From: Lanius collurio
Lineage: Eukaryota > Chordata > Aves > Passeriformes > Laniidae
Assembly (NCBI GenBank): GCA_020086605.1
Contig: JACBWW010000008.1
Location: forward strand, 14,758,029 to 14,822,028
Length of the DNA: 64,000 nt
Direction: 5' to 3'
Shown here: positions 49,451-63,948 of the stretch, in pieces
Position numbering within the stretch: position 1 is the first letter of the stretch
Layout: the number at the start of each line of letters is the position of its first letter
Notes under the pieces: model-generated
Seen by the model: the letters and a program-made list of their open reading frames with translations, nothing else
What the model was told of the DNA's origin: nothing
Database searches by the model: none
Position numbers and translations under genes: made by a program

Positions 49451-51468
49451 ACAAACTACTCAGAAGACATGGGTCTTAAGGACCAGTTTTCTGGATAGGG
49501 GGAAAAACAAACAAAATTTTTTATCCATCATTTTTATCACACAAATCCAACACTGATCAAATTATTCCCTCTTTTCCTCTTCCTCGATAATGCAAAACAG
49601 ATTTTAAAAAAGCAGAGGCACACTGCTATTTAGGTACTTCGAAAACACCTGGTGGTGACCAGAAGCCTCTGGATCAGTTAACCCAACTCACAGCTGGATT
49701 AATTCTAAGAAAAAATTAATATCTTCCATAGCTATTGTTGAATCCCTGAGGAGTTGAGTAGAAGTGAGGAATATTATTACTAAATTCCCTCCTGTGTTAT
49801 CAGCTGGCTGTGCTTTCCAGAGGAGACAGGTGTCCTGAGTCAGTTCTGGCTGAGTGATGATGCTGAAAGTTTCTTGGTCTGGGCTTAAACCTTCAGCAGA
49901 TGCCATGTTAGAGGTAGCTGGTGGTCTGGAAATGAGTCCTGCCATGTATTGTAGCATCAGTGTAGTCTTGATATATCCACCCTTAAGCAGAGCCAGGAAA
50001 TAGGTCTGCATCTGGAAAATCAAAAGGCAGATCGGCTCACCATACACACGACTATCACACAGGAGAAGAGGATCTCTTAGGCTGGACTGTTTTGAATAGC
50101 TAAGCCTGGGTGGATGAGTATGAAGACCAAGATATGAGCACTAACTGTCAACAGCTGACATGTTTGAGACTCCTCTGCATTACACACCTTGGAGGTGGTT
50201 GGTTTGGAGATGCTTGGATCTCCACATTCAGCTGTTCTCAATATTAACTGCTCCTTCAATGGTGTATTGATATTGCCACAACGGGGGGTCATCACCACCT
50301 TCTCACGCTTTGTGAAGTACTGGAATTCTACCAGACTGCTCAGATCTGGTTTCATTACACCAGGGTAGAATTGATATAGGGAGGCTCTTGAAAAGCTTCA
50401 CTTAGCTTATGATGTCAGACGTAGCTCTTGTATCACCTCCAAGAAATTCAGAGCTACTGCAGGTGATATAAACTCTGCACCTGACAGCAAATGAAATAGA
50501 AAGGCATTTTGACAAGATGGGAGAAAATGCTGAACTGCTGTTGACTTTTCCAAGTGACTTACTTGGGACTTCATCTAGTCAAGAAGCAATGCCAAGTGGA
50601 AATTCTAGAAGGGCATGAACTTCCTTTTCTGAGGCATCTTGAGTGTGCAACAACTCTTTCATGCCATTTTTTGGGCCTGTTCCATTCTGAGGAAACTCTT
50701 GAGACACAGTGCTGTCAAATGAAGCAGAGCACACAGAGCCAGTGAGAAAACCTAGTACAACAGGGTAGCACACTGCCCAGTGTAGGTGACATTTTACAGG
50801 TGTCTGTCTTCTAATTATTAGTGCTTCTAAACTGTGGGGTCATGGAGCAGCCAGCTGCCTCAGGAGGTGATAATGCTTAGATGCTGAGGTAGTTAGAAGA
50901 CCTTATCATACAGCCATGGTGATTGGGGAGGCTCTAAATCTAAAATCTCATGTTTGTCACCATCTCTGCTAATTTAGTTTTCAATGGAAGGTTTAAACAA
51001 CGTGAGAAGTAATTAGAAGTAAATATAGAGGTTTTCTCCATCTGCTCATATTTTAAATCAACAGTCAGTCAAGCCTAGCACAGTGAATTTGCAATAGGCT
51101 TTACTCTCTGCTATGTACAGTGCAACACATTTAGACCCCTAGGGGGATTTACAAGTGGAGGCAGTGAAATTGCCTTAGTACTGATCCCCAGACCCCACTG
51201 TGCCCCTGCAAGGCACTAACAGCAGGACGAACTCCAAAACTTCCGGAGTATTTTTTGGCATTGAAGACAGAGCACCAATGCTGTAGGAACAGATGGGAAG
51301 CTCTGGGTTGGGGAAGATGTGCAGGGAAAGCGCTGCTGTGGGGGTATAGCTATCATAGCCAGGCAGGGCATGACACCAGCAGGAGATGTGCCACCCATCT
51401 TTCTTTGCTGCTGAAGGACTATCATCACCATTTATAAATCCTCTGCAGTTGTGCCCAAAGCAATCCTG
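49451..51468. other. Intergenic, no gene seen
   Basis: Open frames of 90-120 codons on the minus strand (for example 49688-50047) show no recognisable domain. Confidence 0.5.
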
Positions 51469-51473
51469 ACCTG
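51469..51473. repeat. Left target-site duplication ACCTG
   Basis: A five-base direct repeat abutting the LTR. The second copy is at 52211-52215. Confidence 0.6.
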
Positions 51474-52210
51474 TGTGAGAAACAAGACAACTCTTGTTTT
51501 CTTAAAATAAAATTTATTAAAAGCAAGAAAACTAACAGAAATAGTTAAACATTAAAATTGGGATCCGATGGCTCAGTCTAGCCAGGAACGCAGGCGATAG
51601 ATCTTTTGGCCCTTTTGGGCTCTGGACCACCAGAAAGAATACTGGCAGTGCTGAGGTGACTTTAGTTCATCTAAAGTCAAATTATTTATGATTGGCTTCC
51701 AGTGGAAGCTGGCCTGTACTCAGCACTGAGCTCAAAAAATGTCCAGCTCCAATCAGCTGAGGCCCCTTCTGGCTCTGTGCGCCCAATTTTATAGTGCCTG
51801 AGCTGCGCCCCGTTCCTCCCACAGCCCATCCACACGGTCCAAGGTGATAGGTGGGGTACAGAGGTGAAATAATCTCAGCCCACCGATGGCTCGCTGTTGT
51901 CCCGAGGGTGATGTTACTCTTTTCCAAAGGCGGGAAAGTCCCTCTATTGAAATTCAGGTTGCCATGGAGCCAAGCTGCAGGGTAACAGTTGGGAGCTAAA
52001 AATAGTCTGGGGCAGTTATGAGCCTGGGTGTCTGAGTCCATTCCAAAGTCAGGTTGGTGGTTAAAATAATTTGTAAAAGCATAAAACATACTTGTAAAAA
52101 TACAAAAGAATCATTTCAACATTCTTGGAACACTCAACAATCATGTAAAAATATGAAATTTGCCATAAAACCTTCAGAACATTATTTTGTATTTAAACTG
52201 GGAACTAACA
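51474..52210 (-). mobile_element. Solo ERV LTR (737 bp), minus strand, 5-bp TSD
   Basis: On the minus strand it begins TGTTAGTTCCCAGTTTA and ends GTTTCTCACA (TGT...ACA), with ACCTG on both flanks. The minus strand shows a TATA-like CTATAAAATT at 51785-51794 and AATAAA at 51513-51518, about 40 nt before the LTR end. It is more CpG- and GC-rich (51780-51910) than the surroundings, as LTR U3/R regions often are. No internal proviral genes are adjacent, so it appears to be a solo LTR. The 5-bp TSD fits an ERVL or class I/III type. A partial direct repeat of AACTGGGAACT straddles the right end (about 52196 and 52243), so the boundary is a little less certain than for the other two LTRs. Confidence 0.7.
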
Positions 52211-52215
52211 ACCTG

Positions 52216-52813
52216 GAAAATCCATTCGAAAGAGGGATTTGAACTGGGAACTGCATAATCCTGTAATAAAAACTTGGGTAATTGGTATCTGGGCTGATGG
52301 GTCTTTAAAAAAAAGAGTGCAAAACTTTATTAGCCAGGGTAATTAACTGGGAATTGATTAAAAACACTTAACAGCACTTGATATGCAAAGACCAACCTTC
52401 AAATTTCATATATGACAACCTGAAAAAATGAATATTTTTCTTTCCTTAGTTGAATGTCCCATCAGATTAACCACACTAGAAAGACAGGCTTATCCTAATG
52501 AATACAGTTCTGTCAGAGAAATGATAAGGGTAATGCAAAGGCATATACTTAAGATCACCTTATGAAAACACGTAGATTGTATTTTCAGCTAGTGTTAACC
52601 TTCCAAAATTTCAAAAACTGCTGATGGTTTAGAAGTTTGGTATATTTGTGGCAGGGACACAGCTGAATTCTTTTATTCAGAAGGAAGCTAAGTTTGTCAA
52701 AATATACTGCATGCTTATACGACAATCAGGCCTGCTCAGATGACACATCTGTTTTCTCAGACACTGGCAGAAATGCCATCATAACAGCAATATTTTGTTC
52801 CCGGAATCACTAG
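52216..52813. other. Intergenic, no gene seen
   Basis: AT-rich and not recognised. Confidence 0.5.
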
Positions 52814-52857
52814 AAAATGAAAAGAAAAAAAACCCAAACCAAACCAAAAACCCAACT
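52814..52857. repeat. A/C-rich low-complexity tract (AAACC)
   Basis: A short A-rich start followed by (AAACC)n-like units. Confidence 0.7.
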
Positions 52858-55800
52858 AAGCTAGTCACTGTCTCCACCTGGAGGTAAAATGCTGTCTGAC
52901 ATAACCAGTTCATCCCATTGAGAAGAGACCATGTAAACAACAGGGAATTCAAAATATTTGCCAAAAACCCCTGAAAAGCAAGGTATTGTCAGCTTCAGGT
53001 GTTGTGTCAAGGCTTATTTTTTCTTGTCTGAAACATGAATGTAAGAAAAGCATTAATACAATTTAAATAACAAGTGTTAACTTCTAATTGCTCTGAAATG
53101 TCTCCAGTTTCCAAAGGACTGTACTAGGAATAGTATCTGTATTCCTCCAGAGGTTGTTTTTCTCATTGATGGCAAAATCTTCCTTTATTTCTTTCCTCAA
53201 CAGCTTCTTTTTCCTCTCTTTTTTGAGTCCATAGGATCACACCCGTGATCTTTATCACTTCACATCAGAGCACAGTTAGCCTGAAGTGAGTTTCCGCCCA
53301 GGGTGCCAGAAACATGTGCCAAGTGACTGCTTACTGATGTTGTGGACCAAAAGACACCACCAAAAAAAGCATCACTAAGCTCGTGGATTAATGTTAAATG
53401 CTTATTTGACAGCAGGTCATGTTTCTCTGTGTGGAAATGGGTGACTGTGGTCCTGTTTGATCTCTCAGAAGAGGTCTGATTTGGGAAGATGGAGATCCCT
53501 GTTCAGTCAGTCAGAACCACAACTGCAGAAGAGAATCAGGCAAAATAAAATGTGCCTAAATTCCCAACCTGACAACCATAAAATACATCTTCCTGCAAGT
53601 CAAAGTGTGACCCAAGCCTCTCTGATACCACTGGGCTGTCCAGATGGTGCAGCAGAGCCCTGCTCTGAGCTATGAACATAATGGGCACAGCCAGTAAATT
53701 CAGTAGAGTGTCAGATCAGTACTTGGGTGAACTGGAGCTTTTCTGGAAACAGTTCAGAAAAAGATTAATCTGATTCTCAGTAAGGGAGACATGCTGTCCC
53801 TAAGGAGATGATGTCACATGCTGCAGTGCTTTCTATGTACTCTCAGAGGCCCCGGGGGCCTCACCAGCAGCCACAGGGAAGAGAGTATTCTCAAATGGAA
53901 TATCAAACTTGCCTTGTTTTTTATCCTTGTGCTATCTTGGAGGTTCTTTGTCTTTTGCATTTGCTTGGGTTGAACATTACAGGAAGGAAACTGGGAAGAC
54001 AATGGAGCACAATGAGACAAGGGTTACAGACAATTTTTTATCTCTCAGGAGGAATTCTACTGTGCAAAAATGTGTGAAACTAGTGCATTTTAGCCAGCCA
54101 TTTCAGAGAGAAAAAAAGCAGAATGACAGAGCTTGTCATATTGGTTTTGAAATGCAAGGAGTCAGGGAGGGTTAGTCACACCTCTGGAGGAACAGTTGTG
54201 CAAATAAGAGGTTTGGTCTTGTCGAGGGGCACTGGTGTGCTTTGGCTGGGCAGCCTGGATCTGTAGCTGGGAGGACTCCAGTGTGTCACAGCCTGGGATG
54301 TAGCTGTGTGCACAGCCTTGACCAAGCAGTGAGCCTTGTTCATCCTCTACCTGCCAGTCACTTAACCATACCTCAGATTCTCGCTCTATGTGAATGCATC
54401 TTGGGTCTTTCAGTCTCACTGAGGGGTTGGGATGGGGCTTCCAGGGCTGGGAGCACTGTCTGTGCAAGCTGCTCTTGGGTGTCATTTAGGTGTCTCCACT
54501 GTTAATAGGAGATGAAAATTAGAACAGAGGTGAGATGAAGCTGAGATAGTATCTTTTAAAAATCCTGCATCAGGAAGGAACTTTTCTGCATACTCAGCAC
54601 CATCTCAGAGGGTTAGCAGGCTGGACACTGACATGCTGACCCAGAAGTTTCACCATGTGGGTATTCCACTGTTTTCAGGAAGACAGTATCTGAGCCTGTC
54701 TATGCTCAGCATTTCAGTGTGGGGAAAGCCCAGGTTTGTTTTTGTGTTTGTGGTTGCCAGAGTGATGTGATGACTGGTCAAAGGATGCCCAATGTGATGA
54801 GTATTTGGATGAGAGTTACATTTTGAAATGGTTCTGTGATGGGTTCACTCCCACCTGCTAGAATTGTTCCAGGAAAAGGAGAAACTCAGTGTTTAGTAAG
54901 TGTCAGAGTACAACACACAGACACCCTCCAACAGTGCTGCCCCAAGGCTGTGCCTACACCTAGCCTCTCTCCAGACCAGGAGCTGCTGGTCTGTTTTGTT
55001 TTCTCCAGACTGTTGCAGCTGGACTCTATCTGTGCAAGGTAGTAAAACTTACATCATTGGCACACGCCCCATCACTTGTCATGTCTTGCAAATGAAGCAG
55101 GACAGTATTTGGATGACAGTCCTCCAAGGATGACGTACATGGTGCAACCTATGATGGCACTGTGTGCTGATTAAACAAAGTCCGCTTTAAAAGAACATAA
55201 CTGGAGCGTGCTACAAGCAGGGCTGTTATTGACATGAGGCATGAAAGAGAAGTCCTCACTGCTTGCTGCTGCTCCCATTTCAGGAGTGCCTTTGTGTAGG
55301 AGTGAGTGTCTAGTAAGGCTTTTGCATCAGGATGCTAGCTTGGATTTGCTGGATGAACTCCAATTCAGGCAGTTACCATCTATTCTGCAAATTTTCCATG
55401 CTGTTTCAGTTGGCTACAGAATGATTTTTCATTTCATGTTCGGATCTGGCTTTAATAGTTATTTCATACACTTGAACAATTCCTTTATTTCATACCCAGT
55501 GGTGGGTAAAAGGGTGTTAAGTAGCATATACTTGGATCCACTTCAGTGGAAGCTATTACCATCACAGCTAGGGTTGCAATGATGAATAAATCCATGCCAA
55601 AGGGAGAAAACCAGCAAAACTGGAGAATATTTCATTGTAAAACCTAGAGTGGAGCTTAGAGTGCCCTACTCAATATACCAGCAGCTCATAACAGAACTCT
55701 ATAGTAACTCCAGCATGTTACTAAGAGTAACATGTTTAGTTCTTGAAAAGGTTATTTGTGCTCATGCTAACCCTAGGAAATTATGTATCTTCACTGGAAA

Positions 55801-58800
55801 CAAGCTCAGTCTCTGCAACAATGGTCAAACTCCATTCTGACACCCCAAGAGGACTGGGCTACTTCTCGGCTACTCAAGTTCCCTCTCTTCACAAGTAAAC
55901 TTTTTTCTTCTCTTATATTCCAGTTGTTGAAATTATTTTGTCACCCTCTGCTCAAAACTGCATTTATTCTTTTCCTCCCACTTTTCACAACTGTCATGAT
56001 TATCAGCTCAGCAATGTGCAATGTAGATTCTTGAGATCTGATGTCATCCTTCTTGGCATATGTTACACACTCAAATAAGCTGTTGTGGTGAATAATGTAC
56101 CATATGTATACCTCCCAGGTTTTCCCAGCATTGTGAAGACTTATCAGTGCTCTAATTGTGTACCACTTATACCAGGATTTTGTTATGTAGAGCTTCCAAG
56201 TCTGGTGTTACCAATGGAAATAAAATCCTCATCTCACTCTCTCTTCTCTGCTCTGCATATCAAACCCCAAAAAGGTTCTGGGAGAAGCTTACTCTTTTGA
56301 ATACCTGATCTTTTGAGGACCTCCAGCAGACCCTTCTGGACAATACTGTGGGTATGCTGTGTGCCAGCATCTGAGATGCTGCAGACCATGACCTCAAGCC
56401 TGGTAGAAAGACAGTGATGCAGAATTTGCAGAACAGGCAGAGTGGTACCACAGTGCTATTGCTCTAGCTGCAGGCCATGCCCAGACCTTGAATCTTGAAA
56501 TGACACAGCAGGGAATGGTCCCCACGTGGAGACAACACAGCAGGCAGACACTCCACTCAAGGCCCTCTTCCTTCTTTTTGCCAGAACTTGGACATCCTGT
56601 TACAGAGCCTCCCTTCAGCCATCCCTGAGCATGACTTCCACGCCCCTGTCACAGCCTGCTCCCATCACCACCACTCTAATTTAATTTTAAAATCCCCAGC
56701 AGCCATGGGTATACACAGGCAATGAGGGAGCAGTCATGGCACTGCTCATGCTGAGCCAGATATACACAGGAGCACTGGACTCCTTTTCTGCCTTCTGAAA
56801 GAGCTGTATAACAGGCAGACCCAGGATGCTTATAGGGGCAAGAGGCTGCAGGTGGTGCCACAACACACCAAGTTCCTGCTCAGAGGGAGTCTTTAATTTT
56901 AACTGATGAGGTCTCAAAAATATTCCCCTTTCTGAGAAACTTTTGTAATGTCCTTTCTTGGAGGAACACAATAATTAGACCACATGAAATAGTGCTGTTC
57001 AACTGGTGCTCATGAATAGAAGCATCAGCTCTAATGAACCATGTTATTTTTTCAGCTTTATTAATTCCTCCATGCATGCTACTGGCATCATGTGTTTAAG
57101 TGATTCAAATTTAAAGACTTTGAAGCCATTAGAGGAAACTGGAGTCTGACCACCATTGTGATATCTGATTCACAGTTAGCAGCACATTCCATTTTTCTTG
57201 GATCCCATGTGCGCCCTGGGAAAACACCAGGAACAGATGGTTTACTATGCAAATTTTATAAGCAGTTCAAAGAGGACTAGGCACCTTGCATGCTGCAAAC
57301 ATTTATAGCATAATCAGCTCCTGCTAGCCACTGCCAACTGCGTCAATTAAGTTAGCAGTAAGTATGGGGAGAAAAGCCTACGGCAATACAGTTTTATGAA
57401 CATACTACATTGTCCTGCACAGTATTTAGGGTTACAGCTAAAGAGCTGACACAGATGAGAGTTCCATGTCTAGAGCAGAGACTTTAACATTCATGTTAAG
57501 TTATTTATCAGTACCAGTGGCTAGGAAAATAAATCTTTAGTTTCATTTTACCTTGCAGGTGTGAAAGGCTCTTACAGCAGTTTTTGGTGAGGAGTACTCT
57601 ATCTGGAGAGCATGTTTTTGTTAATGCTGATCCCTTAACAAGGGGCAAAAGTAATGGGAAGGTTTTACTTGCTTAATAGTCCTTAGGCAACCAAAAAGGT
57701 ATATTTCGTGATCTTGCTTTTGTCCAACAAGAATTAAGCAATATTTTTGTACTTTCTTTCTTTCTTTGAACAAGACAGTGTGTCGTGCACACTACACAGT
57801 GGGAGAGAGATACTGGTCAAGATTTGCAAAGCTCAACCTGATACAGAAAATTATACCCCATCTTCTATAACTACATCAGATGTGCAAATCAACAAGATCT
57901 GTCTTTGTTTTATGATTCCTATGTATGTTTGATTTCTACCTGAATTTTTTAAGTTCATCAAGAGCTGTACTTCAGCAGATATCAACAATCAATAGAATAT
58001 GCAGTCTAATAGTTTACTTTCTTGCTTGTCTAAAGTGAAAATTCTAATGAGTGTAGCACACTTTCTTGGAGGTGAAATATTTCCATAGCTTCCTCTTGAT
58101 ACCTGAAAATATGAAATACAGTTACAATCAGCATAATGACTCATTAAATAGCTCAAACAGATCTGCTCAGAAATCACTACAACTCATGAAGTATAAGGAA
58201 TAGGTTCTGGTCCATTAGTCTGTAGGAATAGTGGCTTGGAAGAAAAGATTTCATGTCAAATAAAAGCTATTAGCTAAGAGCATCCATGCTATAAATGAAG
58301 TTTTAAATTTGGAATTTGGAGACAAGTAATGTAATGTGCTCTAACTTGCAAACAGGCTTTGTTACACAACCTTTACATTGCACTTTTAAACTAAGCCACA
58401 GATTTTATTAGATATAAAATGTCCTCTAATTATCTATAGGGTTAGTGATTCAAGAGAAAAAAACCTCTTTTTTCAGAGTCAGTACTGAAACAGAGTGACA
58501 CTGTTTTACTTTTAGGACACAAAACCCAGGACTTGAATAGTTGGATTTATTTACATATAGTGCATCTTAGTTTAATATATATTGAATTTTAATATGACAG
58601 AGAACTTGACTTCTGGAATCAGAAGAGAATAGAAGTGCATTTGCTGCTGGTACTGTGACAGCCAGCATTTCATTTCCTGGAAAAATCTGCAGTCACTCTG
58701 TTCAAAGTCTGCTGAGAATTGAGACTAATTGTGGTGACAAGGCATCATCAAGTTTGGCACTTTCACAGCAACTAAAGTTCTGCTCTTCTTTCCAGAGACC

Positions 58801-59300
58801 CAAAGACTTTAAAATACCTTTTGAAAAAACCTACAGCTCTGCCTCATATGTTTGACTCCACAGAAAGACAGTTTTCAATGAAGAAAGAAGTTTGGAAAGA
58901 TAGGAAAACAAAATTCACTCATGCTCTAAGACAGCTAATGTTGTTCAAAGAAATTCAAAGGGTGAGTATTAAATCATTATGAAGTAACAAGATAAAAAGC
59001 TTCTATCAAGAAATAATGTTTGTCTTTTTTTTTTTAACTGTATAATTTTGTCAAAAGCTCCAGGAAATTTTCACTCTTAAATGTTCTGGGGCCAAAAAAT
59101 TACTGGTTTAGTTCAACAAAACCAGAATACATTATTTAGAATATCTACCTGCCTGTTCTTTTGAGGAATCAACCAAAATTTCACTCTCCTTTCTGATACT
59201 TTCAGTACCTTTGTCTTGTACCAAAGTATTCATGAACGAATGCACTTTCAGTATGAGGTGCTACAGAACACCTTGGCAAAATCAGGTGTTGGGATTACAG
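52858..59300. other. Intergenic, no gene seen
   Basis: About 6.4 kb without recognisable exons or mobile elements. Open frames do not exceed about 113 codons (55241-55582) and show no domain. A short TTTC microsatellite is at about 57752-57766. Confidence 0.5.
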
Positions 59301-59475
59301 ATTGCTCTAAGTGATGCAAACACTAACAGGTTCCCAGGCAGGATCCTTTTGGTATATTCCTGGACACGTTGCTTGCTGCTCCAAGTCTTTGGCTCCCATC
59401 TCCCAATAAAGTACCCTTCTTCAGCTCTCGTCTTGCGACTTCCGAGCAGTAATACTGTGAGCCGCAAAAATTCCT
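59301..59475 (+). other. Possible LTR remnant (poly-A signal plus CpG-rich U5-like tail)
   Basis: CCCAATAAAGTACCCTTCTT is followed by a local cluster of CpGs (CTCTCGTCTTGCGACTTCCG and GTGAGCCGC). AATAAA followed at once by a CT-rich, CpG-containing stretch resembles an R-U5 border. I could not find TG...CA ends or a TSD, so this is only a suggestion. Confidence 0.25.
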
Positions 59476-62400
59476 TTGCTTTCATTTTGATAGATGGATA
59501 AAGTGATCCCATCAGCAGCTGGGCTCTCCAAGGGCACCTTGGGGGTCAGTCTCAAGAGGTGAGGCAGCTGCACATCAGGCTGGTACATATCTAAGCTCTA
59601 AAGACTCTTTGTCTTGCTTCAGTGTACAAGTGCACAAGTGGGGAGATACTAAAACATAATTAGAAACAATTTAAGTCCTAAATGCATACTGTTTTTTAAG
59701 CTTCAGGCCCCCAAAAATAATATTATCCTTTTAAAAAAGCTTTCCTCAAGGTTTGTCCCTGACCAGTAATTTTGTTCTGTGAGTTAAACAAGGGAAATGC
59801 AGATATGTCTTTGCCAAAATACTTAGTTCACTATATCCTCATCCATATGGCACAGGAGATCCTAGGAAAATACCCTGTTTTCCTTCCAAAAGGCAACATC
59901 CTTCCAATATCCACACCAGGCACTGTGGATGTACCTGAAGTTACCTGAAACTTCTTGCAGAATTCAGCTACTGAATAATTGGGACAGTCCTGGAAAAGGA
60001 TGAAGAGCAGAGAAGCACAAGCAATATAAGTGCTTGTGTCAGGTTAAGCCATCTCATCTATTCAGTGTTAATGTTTGACCAAAAGCATTGGAAGCTTTTG
60101 CAAAAATGCACCAGAAAAAAAATAATTTTGTAAAAACATGGAGAGGGAAAAGTGGGAACATGTTAATGGATCTGCCATCAAATGCAGTCAGAAGAAACAA
60201 GTAGGCCATCTAAATTCACCTATATCAATTTAAAATTATTGTATATCAGTCCTTTCCAGGTGTGTCAGCTACATATGAAGAACTACCTAACTTTTTTTAG
60301 GGATTATCTCAAACCAAGTTTCAGGAAGACATACAGTAAAATCTACAACTAAAGGAAGTGTTATTAAAGCTGAAGACACACAGAAGAGTTATTAAAACCT
60401 CAGGCCACACTAAACTGATTGAAAAATAATGAAAGAGATATCATTATTGTTAAGAACTAGCAGCTAATTGCTTAATGAAAATCAGATGGTTTAAATCCTG
60501 TGCTAATTTCTGAGAGCATAACCTATTTTATTTTGTGTTGCAGTGCAACAATTTTGTTCAAACGGCCTTTGGAAGAAAAGTGGTCTAGTTTTGTTCTGTA
60601 CTGTCCCATTTATGGCAATATGCTATTTCAATAATAGCTCTAACAGATCAGCAGATGCAGTGAAGCAATGCAGGCTCTAAGGCTGTCAAAAACCCTTCAA
60701 ATAGTCTGACAATTCAGAGAGCAGATGTCATTCTGGCACTTACTGTTTCCCTCTCCAAGAATACAATTTCTGTTTCAGAAAATAAGATACTCCCTCTCTG
60801 ACAGTGGACATTTTTCTTAATGGTGAACAAAGAACCTCTCAAAACTGATTTTTCTTTATGTCTGATTTTGCCAGGCACAAGAAAAGAATAGAATACAAGA
60901 ATTCTTTGTACCAGAAATATGAATTAAAAACTTGAGAGTGGAAAACACAGTGTTACGCAGATGAGGGCAGGACTTTTCTACGAACACGTGCCGTTATGCG
61001 AAGGAGGTAAGGAAATGTTCCTTAGTTCTGCCAGATAAAACAGCAACCTCATGCTCTGCAAAGATTTTCCAGACTACAAATCACTTTAGAAACTTAGCAA
61101 GTACTTTAACCAGCTCTGGAAACCAGCCCCTTGTATTTCTCAGGAACACCCACCTCTCCTGCAACCGGATGAGTCAGACAGTATCCAGGAACTTCATTCC
61201 AGGAATCTGGCCCACTCAGAAACACAGGAAAGAAGCATGGAGAACTGACATTTTCTTGATAAAAGGGAAAACACAGTGAGCAAATACTCTGGACAAAGTC
61301 TACCTTGAGCACTGAACAAAAGGCCCTAAAATTGCCATGGGCTCCTCTTCAACTTTTTCCTTAATGAACTGTACAGGTTAGTAGAAGAGATGGCTGGCCC
61401 CCACTTTTCTGTCACTAATATCAGCTTCTGTCATTTAAGGTGTGCATCAGGCTTGTTTCAGAGTCAACCCTTGTCACAGCTATGGGTGAATTTCTGACAC
61501 CCCAAGAAAGGGCATTCCTATTTATTTGTCTTGTCTGTTAGAGCCAACCACTTATCAAATCCCAGGACAAAAGCTGTAAAAAAAGGAACGGTATCATCAT
61601 CACATGTGCTGGAACTACCCAAACTAAACATGATGAGCAATTATATGGACAGCTGGCAACTTCAGGTTCAGTCTTCCTCCATCTGGTGGGACTGCAGGAG
61701 AGCAAACTGGCACGATACCAGTGTCAAGATACACCAACATAGGTCAGGAGTCTTCTACACCAAACTGATGTAAGCGTACCTGAGTGTGACCTGAGGTGGA
61801 CCCAAGAGAAAGCTGAGCTGGTAATTTGAGGAGACACGTGGGTAATTCCCACTGTCTTTCCTGGGGGACTGTCATATCAGCGGTCCTAGTTCTCTTTGGA
61901 GTCTCTGGTGGAAATTGATGTCTACTGATCAGGACTGCAAGCAGCACAGAACCCTTGGGGATTGCTGTCATGACTTCCCATTGCTGGAGGTAGTATCTAG
62001 CAGATACAGTGCCTCCCACAAAATATTCTTCAGGAAAAAAAGCAAGTATTCTGCCTGCCTCAGTCCTTTTGAGCATGTCACTCCGTTGCTATGTTCTGTG
62101 CACTGGGTGGCACCGATTGCCAACACCACTTCAACACTTCATCTTCCCTCTGTGAAGACAGCTACCTGGCTCAGCTAAAATAAGGACACCAGATAAACAG
62201 AATAAACCTTGTGTGCTGCTAGGAAAGCAAACAGAACAGATGGGAAACTGCTTTCTTACCCCATGGAAGCCAAGGGGATTTCTGTGTTTTTCATATCCTG
62301 CACCAGGGAAACAGGACCTTTCAGGGATTTTTGTGAAAAATAAGGTACCTGTGCCCACTGCAGAGAAGCTACTAATCCACTGGCTCAGACACTTGCCAAG

Positions 62401-63948
62401 AGCTGTGGAGCAGCCAAAATGAGTTCTCACTTTCCTTTATTCAGAGCAGGGAGCTGAAATCCCTTTCCCACATAACCACAGAGTATCAGCTATTCCAGGA
62501 GAATCTGTGCCTGTTCTGTATCCATTAGTTCCCTTCCCTCCTCTCCAAATTTCTATCTGGGTATGAGCAATCCTTCCTGTCCAAATCACTACATTTCTTT
62601 GTAGAACATGCAGGTGTAAAAAAATGACCATTTTCCAACACCAAGTTTCAGCAGGACATGTGTCACTGGCCATGGAGGTGGTGCAGCTCTTCTTACCACG
62701 GCTGCTGCTGAGCAGTTATAACATACTACTGAAGGGATTTTTAGAGACGTCTCTCACTAGCGGTCACAACTCAGAGCAAAACTCACTGTGAAATCCTGAC
62801 CTGAACATACATAGCCCAGTGTATGTTTCTTTACACCACAGCAAATGACAATACAAGTGAATACATTACTTGAAGGTTGCTTTGGGTAAGCCAGAGCTTT
62901 GCAGAGACTTTCACCTTCTTGTGTGTGCTCTCCCTCTCTCACCTCTCTGTTCCTGAAAACAAAACCCGTGAGGTGTCTCTGTGAGCTGGCAGGCTGCCTA
63001 GCCACCTGTGTCAAAACAGCTTGGTAAATCTGATTTGAGCACTGAATGTTTACACCAGGATTGCTTCTACTTAATGAGCTGCTTGATACTCAAGGCATAA
63101 AATTTCTGTGCACTGAGGGCTTAAATGAAGGACCACATTCTGTATTTTGATAACAGTAAATCACCAACAGAATCCACATGCAACACTTGAACATATACAA
63201 GTCTGGAACATTGATATTCATGATGAATAAAACTCATGTGAATTTAAAGAGACAATGAGCAAAAGGGAGGTGAACAGCACTGAGGAACATCATTGTGCTG
63301 GGCTGATTTACTGCAAGATCTCACTTGCTCTGGAATTACAGTGATTCCTGGTCTCAGCTTAACTTTTAATGAAACACAGTAAATCTTGCTTGCTTGGTCC
63401 TGCACTGAGGCAGACTAACCCAGCATATTACAAATCTTTTAATCTTTTTTTTTTTTTTTTTTTAATCAAACTTGCAGCAAGCCACTGGATTCCCCCCACA
63501 TTTCACCAAGATGCAATGTTGTAGCTCATGAAGCAGTCTTTCAGTCACAAATACCACAATACTCTTAAGTCTCTGACAAGAAGTCATTGAGGGTGAAAAC
63601 AGATGCCCCTGATGCTTCTCCCTTGATCACCTTTTCTTTCCTGCTCCTCCCCAGGTTCTCATGCCAACCTGATCTGTTTAGGGAGCTGGAATCTATTCCT
63701 GGGACCTTTGCTCCAGGCAAACCAGCATGGGTACAGGGAACCCTGGACTTAGTTCTTCCCATTTTTGCTTTAACACATCCCTGAGATAGTACAAAAAACT
63801 CACTTACCATCCTGGCAGCTATCTCTGATACAGAACTCAGCTCCGGAACAGGCTGCTCCTGGCCCTTACCACTGCTAGGCAGGCCTCCATTGGGTGAGGA
63901 GGAGACCATAGAGTGGGGACTGGCCTCTGCCCTGCTGCCCAGACAGAA
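59476..63948. other. Intergenic, no gene seen
   Basis: No gene recognised. I looked for exons of MTX3, the expected next gene, on the minus strand and found none. A 19-nt poly-T run is at 63445-63463. Confidence 0.5.
63445..63463. repeat. Poly-T tract
   Basis: Nineteen consecutive T. No retrocopy recognised next to it. Confidence 0.85.
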
